From Gemmatimonadaceae bacterium (GTDB lineage: Bacteria > Gemmatimonadota > Gemmatimonadetes > Gemmatimonadales > Gemmatimonadaceae), in NCBI GenBank assembly GCA_025930755.1, contig JAICOJ010000029.1:1-32641 (forward strand): a stretch of 32,641 nucleotides of DNA. Reading direction: 5' to 3'. The notes beneath the pieces are model-generated. The model was not told where the DNA came from, did no database searches, and saw only the letters and a list, made by a program, of their open reading frames with translations. The position numbers and the translations under genes are program-made. Below are positions 13,894 to 20,528 of this stretch, piece by piece. How positions within the stretch are numbered: position 1 is the first letter of the stretch; the number at the start of each line of letters is the position of its first letter.

Positions 13894-16713
13894 TCACCGC
13901 CCGAAGTCGACGTCGACCCGGGTGTACACGAAGCGCCCATTATACCCGAACGGCGACGCCGGGGGGTAGGGGAAGATGTCGAAGCCGTTGTTGTACGACA
14001 TGCGGTCCGGGTAGGTATCGAAGAGATTTCGCGCCCCAACCGCGATCTTGAAGATGCGCGCAGCGGTATAGCCGAGCTCGAGATCGAACAGGCCTTTCGC
14101 GCTGTACGTCGCGACGTCGTCGCCACTGTAGCTGTAGAGGGACGATGTGTACTTGCCGTAATACGAGTATCGCGCGAGGGCATTCCAGGCGCGGTACCGG
14201 TAGCGCCCGCTGACGATGCTCCGCCATTTCGGGCGCTCCTGCGTCATCGCCAGCAACCCTCCCTCGTCGAACCGCCCGATCAGCTCCTCGTCGGTCCCCT
14301 GAAGCTCCGGCGGCAACGGAATGCAGCACTCGTTCGGGATCGTGGTCTTCGTGTAGTTGAACGCGGCGTTCAGCCCGAGCTCACCGGCCGTCGTCGGCAG
14401 ACGATAATCCATGGTGAGATCGATCCCGCGGGTCCTCGTGTCGATCGCGTTCGTGAAATACTGCGCCGCCTCCGCGCGCGAGCCGATGCCGCGCAGAATC
14501 GCCGCCACGCTGTCGGTATCGAGGAAGCCGGTGAGAACGATCCGATCGTCGACGTTGACGAGGAAGAAATCGGCGGTGAAGGTCAGATTCTCGGTTGGCG
14601 AGAGTGCCGCCCCGGCACTGAAGTTTCGCGAGGACTCCGCCTCGAGGTCGCGTGCACCCAGTGCGCGCGCCTCGCGCGAGCTCACGGGGAAGATGCCGAC
14701 CTCGAAGGGGATGGGAGCGCCGGTAATCTCGTCGGCCTTGAAATTCGTGACGACGCTCGAGTAGAAGCTCTGGTTCAGCGACGGAGCGCGGAAGCCGGTG
14801 CTGACGGCGGAGCGCAGCGTCAGCCTCGACGATGGCTGAAACCGCATCGCGAGCTTGCCGGTGACCTTCGACCCGAAGTCACTGTAGTTCTCGAAGCGGG
14901 CGGCGACGTTCGCCAGCAGCCGCGGCACCAGATCCCCCTCCAGGTCGACGTACGCCCCGATGTTGCTGCGGTCGGCATCAGCCGCATCGTCGGGACGGAA
15001 TCCGGGAAAGACCTGTGAGCCCGACGGCGCGATGCTGAGATCGGCAGCCGGATGGAATCCGTTGATGTACGACGCCGGCTCACCGGCGATGATCTCGTAG
15101 TTTTCTCGGCGATAGGCGGCTCCGATCGCGATGTGAACCGGGGAAGCCAGGCCGACGTCGAATTCGCGGTTGAGATCGACACTGAAGATCCCTTCCGACA
15201 GGCGCAGCTCACCGGCGAAGAAGCTCGTCTGGTTCGGGATACCGGGGTCGTCGGATGTGCCGAGGAGCCCGTCCTGTCCCGGGGCGCACGGCGAGTCGAG
15301 GCACGGACCCAACGATGTGTTGAGCGTGTTCTCGAGATGGTACTCGAATGCATTGTGGCCGTACGTGATGCCGAAGTCGTAGCCCCAGCCTGCGCCCATC
15401 CCACGCGCGCCGACGACGGCGGAGAGGTCCACGACATCCGGCGCGAACCTCGGGAGGAAGCCGTTCGGATAGATCTGCGTCCAGTTCCGCTCGCTCGACG
15501 GCGGACGGAAGTACCCGAAGCCCGTTCCCTCGCGCCGGCTATATCCGCCAAACCCATACAGCCCCGCGGCACCGGCCGAGCCGAGTGGCAGCCGCAGCGT
15601 CGCGAAGGTCATCAGGTCCTTCGACGCCCCGTCACCCCAGTGGTGGTTCGGCATCGGAATGGGGTTGTTCTTGGTGACGAGGTCGCCGTTGATCACCTCA
15701 TCGGCATCGCCACCGAACATGGGCTCGGAGTCCGGCCCGGCGCGGTTCGTCGGGTCGCGGTCGCGGTACTCCGCGAACAGACTGACCGAGCCTCCGCCGA
15801 GCGGGACGCCCCAGCCGCCGTTGACGTCGATCGTGCGGCCATCCCGCGGGAAGCTCGGACGATCGCCATCGATGGGCAGTGCCGCCGGGTTGTCCTCGCT
15901 GGTCATGTACTCGCCGAGATCGACGCTGAAGAAGGGAGCGAACGCTCCTTCCTTCAGGACCACGTTCACGACGCCGGCGATCGCGTCCGAACCGTACTGC
16001 GCCGCCGCGCCGTCGCGCAGCACCTCGAGTCGCTCGATCGCACTGGCGGGAAACGCGTTCATGTCGACCCCGCTGGAGCCTGCTCCCTGCCCCGCACCGT
16101 AATAATGAATGAGCGCGGTGTGGTGCCGGCGCTTGCCGTTGAGCAGCACCAGCGTATGGTCGGGACTCAGCCCGCGCATCGTGAACGGCCTGACGATCTC
16201 CGACGCGTCGGAGACGCTCTGGCGAGGGAAGTTCACCGACGGGGCGAGCTGAGCGAGAATCTGCGCCGTCTCGGTCGTACCCTGGGAGCGAATCATCTCC
16301 GGCGTGAAGACGTCGACGGGAACCGCGAGCTCGTCGGCGGCGGTATGCGTCGCGCGTGACCCCACGACGATCGGCGCGAGGGTGTTGGCGACGTTGCGAA
16401 GGGTAAAGTCCTGCTGGACGGTTCCACCCGCGACGACGACCACGCGCGCCGCCGGGGCGATGTCGACGTAGCCGATGCGTCGCACGCGGACGATCGCCGT
16501 CCCCGGCGGAACGGCGCTGAGAACGTACTCGCCGGACGCGCTGGTCATGACACGCAATGCGGTCGCTTCGACCCAGACCACGGCGTCCGCGATGGCTGCT
16601 CCGGTTGTATCGGCCACACGGCCGCGAATCGTGCCCCCTTGCGCCAGTGCTGCGACAGGCACGAGCACGCTCATCGCAATCGCCAACACCGCCAGCTTGA
16701 GGACGCCCTGCAT
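13894..16713 (-). CDS. TonB-dependent outer-membrane receptor with carboxypeptidase-like N-domain
   Basis: A 939-residue protein with a signal peptide ending ALAQ (about 24/25). A carboxypeptidase-regulatory-like beta-sandwich (about 27-105) comes next. A TonB-box-like TLAPIVVGS (111-119) precedes the plug (about 125-255), which contains TMRGLSPDHTLVLLNGKRR and ERLEVLRDGAAAQYGSDAIA, and the rest is a large beta-barrel. The ATG at 16713 has AGGAGG six bases upstream and is followed directly by the signal peptide; the longer frame to 17082 runs through a repeat and is not coding. It is the first gene of a likely operon with the multicopper oxidase, so import of a metal chelate or a substrate for that oxidase is plausible. 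The ligand is not known. Confidence 0.95.
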   Translation of the reverse strand: MQGVLKLAVLAIAMSVLVPVAALAQGGTIRGRVADTTGAAIADAVVWVEATALRVMTSASGEYVLSAVPPGTAIVRVRRIGYVDIAPAARVVVVAGGTVQQDFTLRNVANTLAPIVVGSRATHTAADELAVPVDVFTPEMIRSQGTTETAQILAQLAPSVNFPRQSVSDASEIVRPFTMRGLSPDHTLVLLNGKRRHHTALIHYYGAGQGAGSSGVDMNAFPASAIERLEVLRDGAAAQYGSDAIAGVVNVVLKEGAFAPFFSVDLGEYMTSEDNPAALPIDGDRPSFPRDGRTIDVNGGWGVPLGGGSVSLFAEYRDRDPTNRAGPDSEPMFGGDADEVINGDLVTKNNPIPMPNHHWGDGASKDLMTFATLRLPLGSAGAAGLYGFGGYSRREGTGFGYFRPPSSERNWTQIYPNGFLPRFAPDVVDLSAVVGARGMGAGWGYDFGITYGHNAFEYHLENTLNTSLGPCLDSPCAPGQDGLLGTSDDPGIPNQTSFFAGELRLSEGIFSVDLNREFDVGLASPVHIAIGAAYRRENYEIIAGEPASYINGFHPAADLSIAPSGSQVFPGFRPDDAADADRSNIGAYVDLEGDLVPRLLANVAARFENYSDFGSKVTGKLAMRFQPSSRLTLRSAVSTGFRAPSLNQSFYSSVVTNFKADEITGAPIPFEVGIFPVSSREARALGARDLEAESSRNFSAGAALSPTENLTFTADFFLVNVDDRIVLTGFLDTDSVAAILRGIGSRAEAAQYFTNAIDTRTRGIDLTMDYRLPTTAGELGLNAAFNYTKTTIPNECCIPLPPELQGTDEELIGRFDEGGLLAMTQERPKWRSIVSGRYRYRAWNALARYSYYGKYTSSLYSYSGDDVATYSAKGLFDLELGYTAARIFKIAVGARNLFDTYPDRMSYNNGFDIFPYPPASPFGYNGRFVYTRVDVDFGR

Positions 16714-16753
16714 AGTGCCTCCTGTAGGACCCGTGGTGGACTGCGCTGGACAT

Positions 16754-16782
16754 GGCATACGGTCGCCAGTGCCAAGCGTCAA
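16754..16782 (-). promoter_or_regulatory. Possible sigma70-like promoter for the TonB receptor/MCO operon
   Basis: On the minus strand, TTGACG (16782-16777) and TATGCC (16759-16754) are 17 bases apart. The -35 box is good, but the -10 box matches only in its first half. The predicted transcript would have a leader of about 35 bases before the ATG at 16713. The remaining bases up to the foldback repeat at 16820 show nothing else. Confidence 0.4.
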
Positions 16783-16819
16783 GCGTGGGGCCCTGGCTCG
16801 CATCGCCGGAGGTAAGGGA

Positions 16820-17088
16820 CCGCAGGTGGCCGCAGAAACTGCAACGTCAAGAGCGCGCACACGGATTCCCGCGGATTTGGAACGGCAACACTGCACGGAT
16901 ACGGCAACTGCAAGACTGTTTGGAACAGCCCGTAGGGAAAGTACACGACGGCACGCTGAGCCTCGTCCGCACATAGGTGTTGCAGTTCCCAAAGCATTGC
17001 AGTTGCAGTATCCGTGGCGTTTTTGCCGTTCAATCCGCGGGAATCCGCGTGCGCGCTCTTGACGTGCAGTTTCTGCGGCCACCTGCGG
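16820..17088. repeat. Long inverted repeat (arms about 95 bp) between divergent genes
   Basis: The left arm (16820 to about 16914) and right arm (about 16989 to 17088) are near-perfect inverted copies with a central section of about 75 bases. The outer 24 bases (16820-16843 and 17065-17088) pair without mismatch. Further in, GTCAAGAGCGCGCAC and GGATTCCCGCGGATT are shared, with occasional mismatches and one-base gaps. There is no transposase or terminal duplication. The arms contain ACGGAT and GCGGATT words that recur within each arm. It lies in the 447-base gap between the TonB receptor start and the next plus-strand gene. No gene is seen in this gap. Confidence 0.85.
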
Positions 17089-17160
17089 TTCCTACACCTG
17101 CCGTCCCTGACACGGAATCCGTAGTATCATGTGACCGAGAAGCCTCGGAGACCACGACTG

Positions 17161-17541
17161 ATGCCTGGCCGGCGCCGCTTTTCCCCCAAGATTCTCGCCG
17201 CCATTCGCGACGGGCAGATCCTCGGCATCCGCGCCGGGACGGGACCGCATCGCATCATCGGCATCTGGGCGGTCGTCGTCCAACAGCGCGTCTTCGTCAG
17301 ATCGTGGAGCCTGAAGCCACGGAGCTGGTTTCGCACGTTTCAGGAGGAGCCGCGCGGCATCGTCGCCGTCGACGGTCGCGAGATTCCGGTTCGCGCGGTC
17401 TTCACGAAGAGTGAGCGCCTCAAGGACGCCGTGTCGCGCGCATATCTCGAGAAGTACCACACTCCCGGCTCGTTGAAGTACGCGCGCGATCTCGGCCGCG
17501 CCAAGTCGCGTGCGACGACGACGGAGCTCGTCCCGCTCTAA
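17161..17541 (+). CDS. DUF2255-like protein
   Basis: A 126-residue basic protein. The pattern of a hydrophobic strand ending in VRSWSLKPRSWFRTF, then GIVAVDGREIPVRAVF, and a final helical KDAVSRAYLEKYHTPGSLKY resembles DUF2255 proteins, a small family of unknown function. The ATG at 17161 is preferred. A GTG at 17131 is in frame and would add ten residues (TEKPRRPRL after the start), without a ribosome site. The CDS begins about 70 bases after the long inverted repeat. The function is unknown. Confidence 0.7.
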   Translation: MPGRRRFSPKILAAIRDGQILGIRAGTGPHRIIGIWAVVVQQRVFVRSWSLKPRSWFRTFQEEPRGIVAVDGREIPVRAVFTKSERLKDAVSRAYLEKYHTPGSLKYARDLGRAKSRATTTELVPL

Positions 17542-17719
17542 GCCGGCCGAAACGTGAGCGATTCCCTGAGGGCGGTGGCCGAGCGGGCCGCCGCGACCAT
17601 GTGATGGAAGGGCGAGTCACGCTGTTCCGCTTCCACCGCACGTTCCTCGAGGGCAATCCCGAGCTCGAGGCGGACGCCGCGCCGCTGGAGTCGATACGCG
17701 CCTGAGCTTTCGCAAGGCG

Positions 17720-18193
17720 ATGGCGCGAGACGCGCGGGCGGTGGCTGCCTTGCGCACCGCCACGGCGCGCGATCTGACGGCACGATTCGGACGGGGCCAC
17801 TGGTCGAGCGAGACGACGGAGCGAGGCACCCGGTACGACATGCGTATCTCCCAGGTGTGGCTGGCGCGGAGCGGACGCGCCGCCGTCGCCACCTTTGCGC
17901 TCGGCACGCGAAAACCCTGGGCGATCGACCGTTCCAGATTTACGGCGTGCGAGCGTCCCCTTTATCTCACCAGCATGGCAGTGCGCCCCGATTATCAGGG
18001 GCGCGGCGTCGGCCGGCGGTGCGTCGAGGAGATCATCCGCATCGCTCGCGCGTGGCCCGCCGATGCCGTGCGCCTCGACGCCTATGATGGGCCCGCCGGG
18101 GCGGGCGACTTCTACGCGCGGACGGGATTCCAGCACGTCGGCAGGGTGGTCTACAAGGGGAACCCCCTGGTCTATTACGAGCTCGTGTTGTAA
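17720..18193 (+). CDS. GNAT-family N-acetyltransferase
   Basis: A 157-residue protein with the GNAT core: strand LYLTSMAVRPDYQ, the acetyl-CoA-binding loop QGRGVGRRCVEEI (motif A) and the C-terminal GAGDFYARTGFQHVGRV motif B region. It should transfer an acetyl group from acetyl-CoA to an amine; the acceptor is unknown. The start is uncertain. Upstream in-frame codons (LSFRKA before the chosen Met) look like a normal GNAT N-terminus, so translation may begin at a CTG at 17702 or another non-ATG codon. The 178-base gap before it (17542-17719) has only a 33-codon open frame that I do not call. Confidence 0.88.
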   Translation: MARDARAVAALRTATARDLTARFGRGHWSSETTERGTRYDMRISQVWLARSGRAAVATFALGTRKPWAIDRSRFTACERPLYLTSMAVRPDYQGRGVGRRCVEEIIRIARAWPADAVRLDAYDGPAGAGDFYARTGFQHVGRVVYKGNPLVYYELVL

Positions 18194-18480
18194 TTCGAGG
18201 ATGTCGCGGTTTCGAGGTCATTGAGGGTGTCGAGGGATCCAGGAAGGGCAACGACGTTCCCTCGATCGCATCGGCAACGGCAATCTTGCCGCAGAGAACG
18301 CGGAGAGTGCAGAGGACCGCACCCGCTGGAGTCCTTGTGAGAAGCCGCTGTGTTGACGTTTCTCTCCGCCCTCCGCGTTCTCCGCGGTAAGATTGCCGTT
18401 GCGGTTGCCGTCGCCTTGCGACTGCACTCACCAATTCAGACGCAGCTCACTAGATCCCCTCGACTACCTCGACTCCCCGG
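18194..18480. repeat. Nested foldback element: 9-nt repeat outer arms and a 32-bp inner inverted repeat
   Basis: The inner arms are 18274-18305 and 18371-18402; they pair over 32 bases with two mismatches and contain GAGAACGCGGAG and its complement. The outer left arm (about 18194-18240) is made of 9-base units of the type TCGAGGNNN (TCGAGGATG, TCGAGGTCA, TCGAGGGAT). The outer right arm (about 18453-18476) has the complementary CCTCGAC units. The whole spacer between the GNAT gene and the next plus-strand gene is taken up by this element. Confidence 0.75.
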
Positions 18481-18489
18481 ATCTCAGCC

Positions 18490-18891
18490 ATGGTCACCGA
18501 TCGGCCTCACGACGGGCACACCGTCTTCGACGTGTTCGCGGCGCGCGCGCGCAGGCGCACGGAGACGTCACTCGTCGACCAGGCAGGGGTATGCGCCGCC
18601 AGCGCATTGATCATCCTGGTGTTCTTCGCCTCGTGGTGGCCGGCTGCCGCCGCGCTCGGGGCGGGGGCGAGCTACGCGGCGTGGGGTCTGCTCGACCGCC
18701 GGGCGGGGTCGCGGCTGGCGACTCCTGCGCTACGCGTCCTGGCTGTCGCGGCCGCGATCTTCGCGATCACGGCGGTTGTCGGCGTCGGGCTCGCCGCATT
18801 CACGGGGGATGGACGAAGCCCGTATGGCACGTGCTACGACGCGACCGGTCGGGCATTCGCCTGTGACGCACGCGGCGAGCGTCGCTGGTGA
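18490..18891 (+). CDS. Small membrane protein, unknown function
   Basis: A 133-residue protein. A charged N-terminus (FDVFAARARRRTETSLVDQ) is followed by hydrophobic helices at about 32-48, 50-68 and 80-105. A C-terminal tail follows with two Cys residues (GTCYDATGRAFACDARG), which probably lies outside the cytoplasm. No family is recognised. Its stop codon overlaps the GTG start of the next lipoprotein gene (GTGA), so the two are coupled. Confidence 0.75.
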   Translation: MVTDRPHDGHTVFDVFAARARRRTETSLVDQAGVCAASALIILVFFASWWPAAAALGAGASYAAWGLLDRRAGSRLATPALRVLAVAAAIFAITAVVGVGLAAFTGDGRSPYGTCYDATGRAFACDARGERRW

Positions 18892-20012
18892 GGCTGCTAG
18901 CGCTGGGGTGCGTCGCGCTGCTCACCGGTGCCTGCACATCTTCGACGCCCGCTCCCGCGGGAGTGCTCCTCGGCCTCACCTCGGGACGTACGCTCTGGAT
19001 CGCCTGGCCTAACGACACCGCTCGCTTGATCACCGAGACGCCCCATCTCGTGATTCCGCGGGACGACGGCATGTGGTGGGCGGGGGTGGCCAGGCGATGC
19101 ACGTTGGGCGAAGGTGGCGGCGGCTGGGTCGAGGACACCGTGTTCGTCTTCCTCGAGGAAGCAGTCTTCGTGGCTCCGCCGGGCGAAGACGCCCACGTGA
19201 CTCTGAGCGGCATGCCATGCGACCAGGCGGAACGAGGCGTGCTCGCGGCGCGAGCGGAAGCGCCATCGACCCCGTCGGAGACCGAGGCAGCCGATGAGTC
19301 TCCCCCGAGCCGCGAGGAGCTGTACTGCTCCAACCACACGCGAAGGATCACCTACGCGTCGCCGACCACGCTATCGCTCGAGATTCGCCACATCGGTACG
19401 GAGTTCTGCAGCCCGGCCTCGTACGCCACATCCGGTGCAAACCGTGTAAGACGACTGGACTCGAATGAGCGCATCATGCTCCGTCCGCTCCTCGACTCCG
19501 CGGCGCTCGCACCCCTTCTGGCCCGCTTCAACGATTCTGTTGGCTGCGGCTACGTGGCGGAGGATCCGGCGGCGGAGGTGGACTCGGCGTGGGCGATCGG
19601 GCGACACGAAGGACGATGGGTGGCGCGGCTGTGGGTCGAAGGGCCTAACGTCTGTCGCGGTGGGCAGGACACGGAGGGCGGTCCGCCGCTTCCCGCCTCG
19701 TTCACCGGCGATTCCACGCCCCCCATCGCCTGGACGGACGTCGTCCGCCAGCTGCCTAACGTCTTCGACGCCGCCGTCTCGCCCTCCGGGACCCATATCC
19801 TCGCACGGCGGTCGGATTCGCTCATGATCCTTCCCCTGAAAGACGGGAACATCGGCGCGCCGCTTCTGACAATGCACATTGGATATGACGGCGAGCTGTC
19901 GATGATTCGGTGGGCGACGGAGAAGGAGGCAGCGCGATGGACCCGGACACTCCCGACGCTTCAACCTCCGACCGTTCACATTATGCCGGATACCCTGGCG
20001 CCGCCGAGGTGA
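18888..20012 (+). CDS. Predicted lipoprotein, unknown function
   Basis: A 374-residue protein starting with GTG in a 4-base GTGA overlap with the preceding membrane-protein gene. The signal MRLLALGCVALLTGACTSS ends with a lipobox-like LTGAC (Cys16). A Ser/Glu/Ala-rich acidic linker (about 125-145) separates an N-terminal beta-rich part from a C-terminal part with VFDAAVSPSGTHILARRSDS, which looks like a WD40/TolB-type beta-propeller blade. Several Cys residues suggest disulfides. The function is unknown. Three CGTTAGGC/GCCTAACG octamers fall within this gene (19007, 19643, 19754). Confidence 0.78.
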   Translation: MRLLALGCVALLTGACTSSTPAPAGVLLGLTSGRTLWIAWPNDTARLITETPHLVIPRDDGMWWAGVARRCTLGEGGGGWVEDTVFVFLEEAVFVAPPGEDAHVTLSGMPCDQAERGVLAARAEAPSTPSETEAADESPPSREELYCSNHTRRITYASPTTLSLEIRHIGTEFCSPASYATSGANRVRRLDSNERIMLRPLLDSAALAPLLARFNDSVGCGYVAEDPAAEVDSAWAIGRHEGRWVARLWVEGPNVCRGGQDTEGGPPLPASFTGDSTPPIAWTDVVRQLPNVFDAAVSPSGTHILARRSDSLMILPLKDGNIGAPLLTMHIGYDGELSMIRWATEKEAARWTRTLPTLQPPTVHIMPDTLAPPR

Positions 20013-20015
20013 GCG

Positions 20016-20156
20016 ATGGTCAAAGCCCGGAAGTCAGCCTGGAAAACCTGCTCGAGAGGTCACAAGTATCGCGGAGCTCGCTGCGAGATCTGCTGGAAGC
20101 GCAACACCTCGAGGGGAGCCGCCCGGAAGCGGGGCGCCTCGAAACGCGCTCGTTGA
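20016..20156 (+). CDS. 46-residue basic zinc-ribbon-like protein
   Basis: A short reading frame starts with ATG three bases after the lipoprotein stop and ends three bases before the YjbR start. It encodes a very basic protein beginning [20 protein letters not shown] and continuing [10 protein letters not shown]. The pattern C-x3-GH-x6-C-x2-C (Cys12, His16, Cys23, Cys26) is a plausible Zn site. It resembles small zinc-ribbon proteins I know from soil bacteria with KTCxxGH and CxxCW signatures. The tight spacing on both sides and the coherent motif argue for a real gene. The role is unknown; nucleic-acid binding is a reasonable guess from the charge. Confidence 0.75.
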   Translation: MVKARKSAWKTCSRGHKYRGARCEICWKRNTSRGAARKRGASKRAR

Positions 20157-20159
20157 GGC

Positions 20160-20528
20160 ATGCCTCCTCGCCCGCTGGCGCGCCTGCGCAAGCTGTGTCT
20201 CGCCCTTCCCGAAGCGCATGAAGTCGAAGCGTGGGGCGAGCCGACCTTTCGCGTGCGAAACAAGATGTTCGCGATGTACGCGAGCGGCGCGAACCACCAC
20301 GGCGGGGGCCGGAACGCCGCGTGGTGCAAGTCCGTGCACGTCAATCAGGAGCTGCTCATCCGCGCTGCCCCGGACCGATTCTTCTCGCCGCCGTACGTGG
20401 GGCCGAGCGGGTGGATCGGTGTGTACCTCGATGACGTCTGCGACTGGACGGAGCTCGGCGACATTCTCCGCGAGGCGTACCGCCTCGCCGCGCCGAAGAA
20501 GCTCGCCCGTGCGTTAGGCTCCGACTAG
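20160..20528 (+). CDS. MmcQ/YjbR family DNA-binding-fold protein
   Basis: A 122-residue protein with the YjbR pattern: LRKLCLALPEAHEVEAWGEPTFRVRNKMFAMY split over residues 9-40, then FFSPPYVGPSGWIGVYLDD and a C-terminal helix LGDILREAYRLAAPKKLARAL. The family has a cyanobacterial MmcQ-like fold (DUF419) of unresolved function. It directly follows the zinc-ribbon gene. Its stop codon shares the palindrome CTAG (20525-20528) with the stop of the convergent MCO gene, so the two genes end within four bases of each other and there is no room for a terminator between them. Confidence 0.9.
   Translation: MPPRPLARLRKLCLALPEAHEVEAWGEPTFRVRNKMFAMYASGANHHGGGRNAAWCKSVHVNQELLIRAAPDRFFSPPYVGPSGWIGVYLDDVCDWTELGDILREAYRLAAPKKLARALGSD

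Noticed and set aside
15052-16359. 435-codon plus-strand open frame opposite the TonB receptor
   Set aside because: The receptor on the minus strand has clear plug and barrel motifs and a signal peptide. The antisense product is Arg/Glu/Val-rich without motifs.
16714-17082. N-terminal extension of the TonB receptor frame to 17082
   Set aside because: It runs through the long inverted repeat, lies upstream of a perfect ribosome site and a signal peptide, and would hide the signal peptide inside the protein.
16820-17088. Insertion sequence or MITE
   Set aside because: No transposase and no clear target duplication are visible. I list it as an inverted repeat of unknown origin.
17604-17705. 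33-codon open frame just upstream of the GNAT gene
   Set aside because: It has no ribosome site and no recognisable motif. It could be a remnant, but one short frame is not enough evidence.
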